The notes below the pieces were generated by a model, which saw only the letters and a program-made list of their open reading frames with translations, was not told where the DNA came from and searched no databases. 64,000 nt of DNA from Lingula anatina (lineage: Eukaryota; Brachiopoda; Lingulata; Lingulida; Lingulidae): assembly GCF_001039355.2 (NCBI RefSeq), contig NW_019775869.1, positions 186,001-250,000 of the forward strand. Direction: 5' to 3'. The translations under genes were made by a program, and so were the position numbers. Positions 25,086 through 36,200 of the stretch are shown here, piece by piece (position 1 is the stretch's first letter; each line of letters starts with the position of its first letter).

Positions 25086-27331
25086 GGATTTGTTTGCTTA
25101 AGTGGCAGTTTGGAAAAATGGTTAAATGGCTACAGGGAGAGACTGGACAGAAATGGAGACTTTTCATCATTACCAAACCATTCCTATCTGTTATCTGACA
25201 GCTACCACTCTACTTAGCTCAATGATATTTAATAATGCATGTAACAATTATAGGTGAGAAATGTATGACAGAAGTGTATTCAATCCAGGGAAGTGTACTG
25301 AAACCAGAGGAAAAAGTATCTGGCTGCATAAGCCCTAGCTGGGTTAAAAGGAAACCAATAACATGCAAAACAGAGATTTTTGTCTGATCTTAAATCAGTG
25401 ACATAATCTTTTCCTGGAATGTGCTACTTTTCCTACTTGCTTTTCTTATTAAGACAAAACTGACATGCAACAATACATGCAAAGACTAGTGCAAACTTTA
25501 AAGCAGGTTTGCTTGTTGAATGGTACTAAATCGGCAGACCTTGGATGTCACTAACCAATGGGGATGCATTCACCTTGAGAAACTCAGTACAAAAACATAT
25601 GTGGTCTAAAAAGTCACCTAAGGATCATGTATATATACTGATCATGAGCCATTTAACTGAAGAATCCTCCATATTTCTTCATTTCTCTATAAACGTGAAT
25701 ACAAATACACCAAATATGGTTGGCGCAGATTTCATCATCCAGTGACCAGCAGTATAATTCAACTTTAATTGTGTCAGCTTTAATGTGCTGCAAAAGGATG
25801 TGACACTAGTGCCCTTTCATAAATGTTTTACAATCAATGTTATTCTGATAAAGGAGCTGCCTGGTGTATTTTCCATACCTAAGAAGAAATGTCAACTTAG
25901 GGTCTTAGAAACTTAGGAAATACACCCAAAACACTATAAAAGCATAAATCAAATGCTTTTTCTCTGCTTTGACTCTGACTGGCAGATACTCACTTTCTGA
26001 ATAAAATGTATAATTAACTCAACATTTAATAATCTCTGATTGTGAGGAGGTTGCCTTGAACACCCTCATACTAGTACTCTACACTTAAACTAACATAAAA
26101 TATCCCTCTCAGAACTTCCATGTGCTTTAACTTCAAGTGAAAATTATAAATAACACAGACATGCTTAAAACTTTTAAAACAGCTGGACACTGGGATTAGC
26201 AGATAAAGATATATTTGCTAAATTGATGTAATTTCTGCTGGACTGTCCTTAAATCTAAAATGGAAGCTCTTAAAATCGTTGCTAAACCCTCAAAGCAACT
26301 GAGCACAATTTTCTATCGGTCTAAATTTTTGCTGGGACTGACAGTTTCTGATTAAGGCATATAAGTAGGTGAAATGAGAGTCCAGGCACTATCAGCACTA
26401 CTAACAACATCTGATCTCTCACAGGGACACCCCTACATGCATATCTCTCTTCACCTTTCTCCAAGAAAACTGTGTAGCCTCAGCTCTGCCAACAAGTTCA
26501 ATTTTCATAAGTACCCAATCAAAATATCTAATCAAATATTCAGCAATTTAGAATTAATTTCCCAGGAGGATGGCAAACATGATACTTTGACATGGTTAGT
26601 AAATGTACAGTCCACATCCATATGCCTTACCATGATGTCAAAGAACTATTTTCCAGGAAAAAGGAATAATCAAAGCATGTTAATTGTGTTAGATGAGCAT
26701 CACTTAAACCTTTGGGTCAATAACTTCCACCACAAAACAGAAATTAATTGGCGTCCAAAATGAAACTACATTTGGTCGATGTGATAATCTTTTGGTCAAT
26801 ATATAAATGCTTTGGATTTCAGAACTATATACGGCAGTTGCTCAAACAATCTGAATGGTGCGATCAATACAACCAAATAAATAAATAATAAACTGAAACA
26901 TATATGCAGAAAGGAATATGTAGTTGAAGTATAATACCGCAAGACCCCATGTTTACTACAATCACTCCACAGAAAGAGCAACAAGATCAACCCAGACTTC
27001 TAGGCCCCAAATACTGACCACTGCCAAAATCTGACAAACATGTGAGCTGTTCACCTACAAAGCAAACTGATATATGGTTACAATAAAAATGATGTTATCC
27101 TTATCACCTTCTGGGCATATACAGTAACTTATATGGTCGTGAAAGGTGAAGCTTCATAGAGAGTCCCACTGCATATTTTTTCCTTACTCATGAAAGCCAC
27201 TTTTTTTACCCCAAGATACATAAAACGTTCATATATTTAGCACAATCCATGAAGAACCCCATTCCTGTCACCCCCCCTCCCTTAATGGTACCCTTTTCAT
27301 ATATCTGTGGGTCGCACTAGGAATGCTGAGA

Positions 27332-27444
27332 AAGATAAAATTAGCAAACCAGATCAGACCAGTCTCTCATTTTCTAAAAAATAAACCAAGATAAAATTAG
27401 CAAACCAGATCAGACCAGCCTCTCATTTTCTAAAAAAATAAACT
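27332..27444. repeat. 56-bp tandem duplication
   Basis: AAGATAAAATTAGCAAACC through TTTCTAAAAAATAAACC occurs twice in direct tandem, nearly identical (AGTCTC versus AGCCTC, one A-run difference). Looks recent. Confidence 0.9.
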
Positions 27445-27839
27445 ATGTGTTTGTTTTGTTTTGCATCAAATTCAGGCGTATCAGTTTTGTGAAAAATATG
27501 ACCTTGGAATGTCCATTTTCATTCAGTTTGTATCAACAGGGTTCTCAACTTGTACTGGGACCAGTGCACAGCTAGTGTTCTGTATAAGCGTGAATAAGAA
27601 AATCAGTGAACAGTGGCCGCAAGAGAAGTCTATTGTCACAAGTAGACCCCTTAGATTGCCTTTTATTAATACAATTTATATGACATAATTTAAGGTGATA
27701 GGATTAACTTTGAGTAACAACTGGTATTCTTTGACATGGGTGGTCGAATTTTGATTTCAAGCAGACTCTGCAACTTAAAGCATTTCCGATCTGATAAAAT
27801 AAATTTTAAACTTCTGGTTGAGTTCGGTTCACATATTAA

Positions 27840-28159
27840 AGGGATAACAACTGTTCATATTGGCCAAAAAATGGATTTTCCTGGGATAAAGGACAATTTT
27901 CCCATACCAATTGTTAATAAATCCATTCCCACATTCAAAGTTAGTCCCTGTTTTTTTTCCCGAAAATTTTGGTTTTTTGTTATATTCTCTTAAGAGATTA
28001 TTACAGAGTATGGCCATCTATGGAGAACACGTGACGTGATGGCAAGCACAAATTCCAGGATCATTGCTTAAACCACCTTTGTGGTGGTAAAATAGAATTC
28101 ATTATATTTTTATGAGTTGTTTACCATGTATTAATGTCTTACAAACAGTTGTTATCCCT
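27840..28159. mobile_element. MITE family 2, copy A (320 bp)
   Basis: Termini AGGGATAACAACTGTT and AACAGTTGTTATCCCT are perfect inverted repeats, flanked on both sides by TTAA (27836-27839 and 28160-28163). The interior matches copy B at 30834-31152 along its whole length (TTGGCCAAAAAA, GGATTTTCCT, TGGTGGTAAAAT, TTATGAGTTGTTTAC). TTAA flanks fit a piggyBac-type insertion, but they could also be part of a longer palindromic TIR. Non-coding. Confidence 0.85.
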
Positions 28160-30228
28160 TTAAAATTTGTAGGGCCCAAGTAGACGTCAGACCAGACATT
28201 CATCTTAATAACATAATAACATAAATGGTTTGAGTCCATCTAGTATGCTACCAGCTTCAAAAATAAGTGAACAGGTACTGTTTCCTACACCTGTCAGAGC
28301 TAAGGGTATGTTGTCACTTTTCTTATTATGAAACAATTTTAGGTGGGGAAGGAAATAGATGGAAATTACAATATTTTGCCTATTTGAATTGTTTTAATAT
28401 ACTCCTGGTAACATGGAAGTTTTAGCGGATGGTCCAAAACATCAAAAAAATTTTCAAAAGTTTTCATTGCTGTATTCGATAAAAGCATTTTTAAAAAAAT
28501 TTATTGATTTTGTTTGAACTGTTTGGCATAATACCGTATAGCAACCGCTAGAAATCTGTAGAGCTTGACAACTCATATGAACTATTGTCATTAATTATCT
28601 TCAATAATCTAAGAATATTGAATATTCATCAAAATGAAAACCCATGGGATTTAAGTAAGAAACATGATAATCACTTACCTAATTTCCTTTCACATGAAAC
28701 ACATACCCTAAAGATAAGGGGATGAATCAGTACCATGGGCAAGAACAAAAACTGACACAACCTCACAAGATGATTAGGAAACCATGTTTTTATGATAGGC
28801 ATTTAAAATAATACAGATGTACATCACACGTTCAGGAATAATTGAGTATCATGTTGATACCTCAACAAGACATAGAAAATGAATCTTTAATCTGGCATGA
28901 AAAAGGCATACTGATATTTCAGTTATCTACACTTCCTGTGTCAGAATTCAGTTTTTACCACAAAAATATCAAGTTTTTAATTTTAGCAGAACATGATAAC
29001 CTAAAGATCTCCAAACACAAAGCACGATTTGCGTGAAAATATTGATATCTGCTATTTGTCAGTTGATTATTACTGAGATGTCTGCTGTGTCTGTGCGTGG
29101 GCCTGCTGCCAACTCTGTATTACTGAGAAAATATGAATGCACATTTTCTTCTCCACATCTTATTAACAAAAAACATCCTTTGCTTATCTGATCACTCAAG
29201 GATAAACCACTGATGACGTTCATGAAAAAAATGTATGGGAAACTAAGCTGATGTGTCACACTACAGCATAAATGATGCTGGGTTTAAAGTATTACTTCAA
29301 GTTACATTTGGAGAAACAAATAAGTTATCCATTAAATAATGGATTTAAAGGAAGTTCCCTTCTTTCACCCCCCCCCCAACTTCAATTCCTCTAACACATA
29401 TCATAATGCCCTTAGAATGTATAATCATAACTTAAGAACCATGAGGAAACTTTGCTGGCTGGTGTCAAGGTTTCACAGGTACATTTTACTTTCTTGAGAA
29501 AAAAAAAATTCTATGAAGTTGTTCCACCATGGCATACAATTATTTTCAGTTGGATCACAAAATTATCCAGCCCCTCCCATTACGTCAAAATACAGAAAAA
29601 AAATCCTGTTGGGTTTTTAACCTTTGCATGCCAACAGGTTCTGATATTACATCTTAATGCTGGATGAGAAATGTAGGAGATAAAAAACTTAATGACAACT
29701 TGGCCAACTGAGCAGAGCAAATGCATTCTACCAAATTAGTTGATGTGGTAATCTAGTTATCAGACAAGTGGCCTTTACCATAATAGAAAAAGGCGTTGCA
29801 AATTGGCATCGATTGGCGTTTCAAGTGAAATGGCAAAGAATCAAGACTAATTGATGTGGCACTTTCATTGTCTGCAGAGATTGGAGCTGTCTACAATAGG
29901 CCTCTCACTCATGCATTGTAAGAATTTTTATTAAAGAGAATGAGGCATGTGTCATTAAATAAACAAAAAAATTCTTTACCTGTTCACTTACTATAATATA
30001 CCGCATTGTTTCATCTGAACATACATTTGATTACTTTCATTGCAACCAAAATTTGAAATGTACATATTTCTGTCAGCCCAAGGGAATAGCAACCTTAATA
30101 TAGAGCGGATGCTTAGAAATTTGCCATTTCAAAAAAATTCTGTTGTCTTGTTCAAAATAAAAAATCTGATGCACTGAAACATCTTTTTTTCTAGAAATTA
30201 TAACTGTTACCATATATCATTGACTCAA

Positions 30229-30679
30229 CAGACTGGGCAGCAGGCTCCCACACAGATATACAACAGACTGGATAGCTGGCCTCCAAACAGACACAACAGA
30301 CTGGGCAGCAGGCCCCCACACAGAGATACAACAGACTGGGCAACAGGCCCCCACACAACCACAACAGACTGGGTAGCAGGTCCCCACACAGAGATACAAC
30401 AGACTGGGCAGCAGGCTCCCACACAGCCACAACAGTCTGGGCAGCCAGGCTCCCACACAGAGATACAACAGACTGGATAGCAGGCCCCCACACAGCCACA
30501 ACAGACTGGGCAGCAGGCTCCCACACAGAGACACAACAGACTGGGCAGCAGGCTCCCGCAGAGGCACAACAGACTGAGCAGCCAGGCTCCCACACAGAGA
30601 CACAACAGACTGGGCAGCAGGCTCCCAAAGAGACACAAGAGACTGGGCAGCCAGGCTCCCACATCCCACAGAGACACAA
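30229..30679. repeat. 33-36 bp minisatellite, 13 units, with dimeric order
   Basis: Thirteen head-to-tail units of the type CAGACTGGGCAGCAGGCTCC + CACACAGAGATACAA. Long units (35-36 bp, ending CAGAGATACAA or CAGAGACACAA) mostly alternate with short units (33 bp, ending CAGCCACAA or similar), so the working period is about 68 bp. Because 33 and 36 are multiples of 3 and stops are absent, all three reverse frames stay open as Cys/Leu-rich repeats; these are not genes. Confidence 0.93.
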
Positions 30680-30833
30680 CAAACTGCAAGATGGAAGATA
30701 GAAGGCTTAGTCTGACTTACTGTAGTGCTGTTGCCTGAAAAGGTCTAATCAAAGAAGGGGGATATTTATTACATATTTCCTACCAACTGTTGACTTTGTT
30801 ATACTTGGGAATATGGGAACAAATTATACTTGG

Positions 30834-31152
30834 AGGGATAACAACTATTCATTTTGGCCAAAAAACGGATTTTCCTTGGGTAATTGACAATTTTCCAATA
30901 CTTACTAATGGTTAATGAAACTGTACCCACATTCAAATTTAGTTCCTGTTTTTTTTTTTAATAACAATCTCTTAGAGATAATTACAGAGGGTAGCCATCT
31001 TTTGATGTCACATGGTCCAATATCAAGCATGGATTCCAGAATAATTGTCAAAACTGTCCTTTTGGTGGTAAAATTGAATTTATTACATTCTTATGAGTTG
31101 TTTACTGTATCTATTGTGAAATATGGATTTCATAAGAAAAGTTGTTATCCTT
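30834..31152. mobile_element. MITE family 2, copy B (319 bp)
   Basis: Second, same-orientation copy of 27840-28159: starts AGGGATAACAACTATTC and ends AGTTGTTATCCTT. TTAA is present just right of the end, but not at the left end, where the flank reads TTGG, so this copy is older or its left junction has mutated. Confidence 0.8.
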
Positions 31153-31969
31153 TTAAACATTACTACAATCCCTTCCCAATCTATGCAAAATACTAGATGA
31201 ATGACATCTAATGAGACCTGTGAAAAGCATACATTCCATGTGATTGGTAATCAGTATTCATACTGCCACTGATAACTAACAACTATTAACAAATCAATTG
31301 TATGTCATTGTAAAGGAAGTACTGTTGTTGAAGATCAAAAATTATTTATTTTGAAAATGAAGATAATTTTATATTGTAAAAAAGTATAATTTAAAAAAAG
31401 TACAATTACACAAGTTGGCATTGGGTAGTTGATAACCTATGGGCAGCCCATCACCATAGCTATATGCCTTTCAAATAAAAAAAATTATTACGCTACGTGT
31501 GAATTTGCAAAGAATATCTTAATTTTGTTCCTTTTAAACCCATTACATTTTGTTTGTACAAAAACTAAGCTAACAGCTTTCCATTACATAATAAAGGAAA
31601 AGATAAAAATTTCACATAATAATACTTAAGAAATAAGACATTTCAATATGGCAAACTGAGCTTTACAGTGTATGGATTGATCCTAAAATATACCATACAG
31701 CATAAAAATACTATCTTTAACAATGTTCTGGGAAACGGACAGATAATGTCAACCACATATCTCAGGTATTTTTTCTTAAGAAATGTAAAAATAACACCAA
31801 AAACTATCACCACAGGATATAGCTCTTAATGTGCATCAATAGAACTTAAACACTTGTGCCAGATCTAAGTTATCGATAAATAACTAATAACAATCCATAA
31901 TGACCACATTTCAATGGTTATCATTTCAACACAAAGTGCATCCTGTTATATCTGTTTCGTAAAAAAACA

Positions 31970-32329
31970 TCAGTTCTGTACTTCCCATTCTTTATATCTG
32001 TCCATGTGCCTCTCTAATTCTATTAATTGTGCATTTGTTATTTCCCCATAGATATTTTTTCCGCTAAATGCACCAGTTAAAGTTTTGATCTCTCTGTGCA
32101 TCATTACCATTTTTCTTTTACCCTCGAGCATGCGGTCTCTAAAATCCATACAGCAACCCATCAAAAAACATGGAAAACAAGGGCTAAAGCCTAAAGAGAA
32201 TTGCCCTGGATCAATTGCACATGCACTCTCAATCCAATAAATTATCCCGTCCACACTTTCCAAACACTGTCTGCAGCAATACAAAACATATTCATTTAAC
32301 AATTTACAACTGAAGACAAAGAAGTCCAT
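31970..32329 (-). CDS. Uncharacterised 119-codon ORF, Cys-rich N-terminal half
   Basis: Single-exon ATG-to-TGA frame (start at 32329, context ATTAATGG). I do not recognise a family. The first 60 residues are hydrophobic and carry nine Cys (8, 18, 19, 22, 37, 51, 54, 59, 60), including a CFPCFLMGCC cluster. The second half is charged and helix-like (residues MLEGKRKMVMMHREIKTLTG, then ELERHMDRYKEWEVQN at the C-terminus). The composition is protein-like and unlike the random frames in this region, with a credible start and stop. It lies 0.8 kb downstream of the TBCB stop on the same strand. It could be a small intronless gene, a terminal exon of a larger gene, or chance. A reverse-strand AATAAA lies at 31345-31350. 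Confidence 0.45.
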   Translation of the reverse strand: MDFFVFSCKLLNEYVLYCCRQCLESVDGIIYWIESACAIDPGQFSLGFSPCFPCFLMGCCMDFRDRMLEGKRKMVMMHREIKTLTGAFSGKNIYGEITNAQLIELERHMDRYKEWEVQN

Positions 32330-33137
32330 TAATTCAGACGCAGAGTGATGGTGTACGCAAGGATAAGCTCATTGTGTCAATTGCTGGAGAGCACAGACGT
32401 CAGTTTATGGAAATATTTCCCTAACAGGCACCACATTTTTCTTGGAAAATGTTTCGTTCTGACCTTAAAGGATTTAGAAGATATTTCAATCATCAATCAG
32501 TTGTTGAAGTGGATAATCTATTTCATACCTAAAATTTTGAACTAAAACCATGCCATCTTTAAATCCAAAAGACTGCCTTATACAAAAGATATAAATAAGG
32601 TGTTCTCCCCCCCCCCCCCAAACTCCATGCCCGTACATATGTACACATGCATACACCCACCCACATACAAACTAGAACAGCAGACTACATGCACAATCAC
32701 GGAATAAGTTTTTTACATGAGCTTAAAAATATATGCAAGAAAGGACAGTGCATAGCTCTGACCTATTAAAAAACCAACTAATTAAAAAACATAAATGACA
32801 CTGATAATGAATCCCCTCGTAAACTGCAGACAAATGCAGTTCAATAAATTGGTTAGTTGTGACAGCTTTAAATGTGGTAGCTGAGAGAAAACACAATCAC
32901 AGAACTTAAACTTTGTGTTATGCAACCAAGATTCACATTCTATCTTTATGAAAAGAGAAGGCTAAAACTATGTTCACGTAGATTTTGGTAAAAATCATAT
33001 AAATAACAACTGTTCACTTATTGAAACAGACTTTTAATGAATTGAGAAACATCTGAAATCATTGGAAACAACATTTAGCTACACGTGCAAAACTCCAAAT
33101 TAGAAATGAAAAAAGTAAATGGAAAAAGTACCGCAGT
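32330..33137. other. TBCB 3' flank and probable 3' UTR
   Basis: No coding sequence seen. A reverse-strand ATTAAA at 33033-33038, about 100 bp past the TBCB stop, is a possible polyadenylation signal. A poly-C run occurs near 32608-32620. Confidence 0.4.
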
Positions 33138-33258
33138 TCACATTTCATCATCCTCAAAGCCAAGATCTTCTTCAGGAAAATCCCCTACTTCCACATTCTC
33201 AGGCTTTACAAAGGCACCATATTTATCTGGACATTGAAAGTACTGCTTTCCATTTACT
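33138..33258 (-). CDS. TBCB: TBCB exon 7 (last)
   Basis: Residues 211-250. VNGKQYFQC completes the CAP-Gly fold (matches human SVNGKRYFEC), followed by [20 protein letters not shown] and the acidic tail ending DEM, then TGA. The acceptor is TTTTCAG. Confidence 0.95.
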
Positions 33259-36200
33259 CTGAAAATATTTCAAGAAATCATTACTGGTCATTAGTATACT
33301 TTTTATTACTTTTCTTGGAACAAGAAATAAAGCAATAATTATAACCTTTCTCATCTAAAATACAAAGCAAAATTCACAAAATTAAATAGAGTACCTGATG
33401 CTGACAAAGTTGCAACGTTATAATACCTCCTTATTACTTACAACTTCAGTTCTGGGAAGTCCACACTTAGCTAAATATATAAAACAAGTCAAAGACCCCA
33501 TTTCCAGAGATTAGATCGATCTACTTTAGATCGACCTAACTCCCTGGGGGTTCACGCTAAATAGCTGTCAGCCGAGCGGACACGAAAGTTAATTACCCCC
33601 TTACAGCTTGTAGTAGGCGGGACAGACATTCAAGCCGGATTATCTGATAGTAATCTAGTGAGACTCCCCGCGGGGATAGATCGATCTAAAAGCTCTGGGA
33701 ATACAGCCAAAGTATGTGATGTCAAGGGCAAATGTGTAAGGACAGATCCTTGATTGAACTTACGTTCCATTGTGCTTTCCATATGGTTCATCATACTGTA
33801 CACCAACCCAATACCCAGGTTTGAAATCTGTTGTTCCTGCAGGAGAAAAAAAATTGCAAGCATAACAATTATAATATTTTTTCTTGGCAACTAAAAGTTA
33901 TATTGTACATGCAGTATAAAAGAGTGATAAAAATAACTATTACACACTATAAATTGTCCACTAAATCTTTAAAACTGGGTTACTTTTTGTGTTTAACTAT
34001 GAAACTTTATTTATACGCTGAAGGACTAATACCCCAGTTTCATGATTCTGTAACATGAGGATCTAAATGTTTAAAATCTTATTCTTAAGACAGAATGCGA
34101 TGGGCGGATTAAACCCAAAAGAACACTTGAAGCCTCTCTTCCTTACCTACATATTGTACAATGCCTCTCTTTGCCATCTGATTAGCTAGCTTGACTTCAC
34201 ACCTGAAACAGCAGTTTTTCTGCATAAAGTTTTGGAAGACACATAATCTAAGATCATGAGAACCAAGTGTAAGCAATAGTTAGCTACCTTTGAGACATCT
34301 GAAGCAAAAAATGCCTTTTTAAATAGTCATATGAATATTTCTCTGAAAAATCACAGAATGAAAAAGACTCACCTGTCACCAACTTTCATAGAATCTGCTT
34401 TTTCTTTTTCCTTCTTTTCTTTTTCTTTCTTTTCTTCCTCTTGCTTCTTGGCAACTTCAGGATCTACATCTTGGAAGCGGCCTAGCTTCATTCTCTGCTT
34501 GAATGCTCTGACACTATCTGTGTTTAAATCATTAAAATACATAAATGAATAAACATAAGGGCAAGTTACTCTTCCTAATAAATAATAAATGTAACTTTCC
34601 ACCATAACTAACAAATCCCAATCCAAAGTGGATCACTGAAACTATCTCTTAGAGAAGAGTTCAATCATATCACAAACTGTGTCCATTTAACTAACCACAA
34701 ACACCTTTTCAATCACTTTAAGAGCAAATGAAAGAAAGAAAGCATATTCTTCAGAGCAATCAGCAAAATATAGTTTAAACCAAAGTGCTAAATTTGTAAA
34801 CCTAGCTGTGATTACTTGTGAGCCTTAGCACACAATTCTGTTAAAGTATCACTTACCTGTTCTGTTAGCATACTCTTCTTCTGTCAGTTCAAACTTCTCA
34901 ACCTTAGAAACATCTTCAAATTCTCCTACAGTATGGGCTGTATCTTTTACCTGAATTAAAATTAGAATTTAAAAATAATATAAATGGATCAATCAAATTT
35001 CAACACATCTAACTCTTCAGATATTATACATCTTGCAAAATCCCTTGAACTAAGGGCACATTCAGATTCACATTTGACACTAGCTGAGTGTCCAACCGTG
35101 CGAGGGATTCTAGCTAAAGTGCTATGGCTCGGCTTAATCAGCACATGATAGTGAACTACCCCCTAGCTGCTCAAGGAGGTGTATCAGACAATTGATTCCA
35201 CCGACTGCACTTGAGTAAGAATCCCTCGGAGAGTTGGACCAACCTGGCCAATGCGATGTGCAAATCTGAATGCTGCGTAAGAAAAATTACAGATGCTAGT
35301 GATTAAAACTTTATCCAGTTTTGACATCCAAGCAACTCATAAGTCCATATGTCCACTTTATTAATAAGTCCTAAATCTTGTGTTTTTAACTCAGAAATAA
35401 TGGTCTACTTAAAGCCAAGATATACTTGTGGCAAACTTCCCCAACCAATTTTCAAAATGAAGTAACAATCAGCATGAAAATGTTAACATTCTGTCTCTCT
35501 TTCTTTCATTAACAGGTCTATAAGTCTATACTTACATGTATTCTCATTCCATCATCTACAGGATAAGATCCCAGCATAGCTGCATCATTGTCCATTGCAC
35601 ACACCAACTTGTCATCCTTGTCATAGGCCTCCAGCTTCATAGTGGCAGAAGATGCTCCTGTTAGAAGTTCTAGCTTCATCTGGAAAGTAAAAATAACTTT
35701 CCTATTTCATTGAGTACATATACCAGTATGTATGTTTACATTGTGAATCTTGATATATGACGTTAATATGTTATAAAAAAAGAGGGCTTAAGCCCAGGTC
35801 TTGGAGGAGAGACAAAATAAGTTGGTTAAGATCAATGATTCTCTGTAAACAGGGTCAGCAGATGAAATTAATTTTCAATTGTTGTTTTTTAATATGATGT
35901 TTAATGAACATAACAGCTAAATTTAAGGGCTGGTCCTACTTCATTTGTTGGGGGAGGGGGCATATCCACTATGGTCAATTTTAAGCACAAAAACAACACT
36001 CAGGATTTGGATTTTTCCCAGGGTCAACAGTAAATTTCTCCCACCTATTAAAATCTTCAATGGGGTATAATTTTACAACATCACTGGTAAACAAGCTGGT
36101 GTATTTTACCTTAATTACAATGCCATCTACAACAAATCTGATTGTCTCTTTCAGTAGTGTGCAGCTTGAGGAGGTGGCAGGCAAGAAAAAGTTTATTGAG

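Larger units (their letters stand above)
24521..31969. other. Intergenic region between the KCNK gene and the minus-strand ORF
   Basis: No recognisable coding gene. Holds a small TIR element (24749-24910), a decayed GGTTG-rich minisatellite (24911-25085), a 56-bp tandem duplication (27332-27444), two copies of a 320-bp foldback family (27840-28159 and 30834-31152) and a 13-unit minisatellite (30229-30679). The 129-codon open frame at 26374-26763 has no family features. Confidence 0.6.

Noticed and set aside
26374-26763. 129-codon plus-strand frame
   Set aside because: No domain, no biased conservation signal, no partner exon recognised; a frame of this length can arise by chance.
27736-27993. 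Plus-strand 85-codon frame
   Set aside because: Lies largely within MITE family 2 copy A, and copy B does not keep the frame.
30229-30679. CRISPR-like repeat array
   Set aside because: Units are contiguous with no unique spacers, and the DNA is animal.
30191-30689. Long minus-strand frames of 150-163 codons and a plus-strand frame
   Set aside because: All are products of the minisatellite; overlapping frames are open at the same time, with repeated Cys/Leu-rich translation.
33630-33890. Longer minus-strand frame covering TBCB exon 6
   Set aside because: It reads through the exon into intron and MITE sequence; the splice sites and neighbouring exons show that only 33764-33836 is coding.
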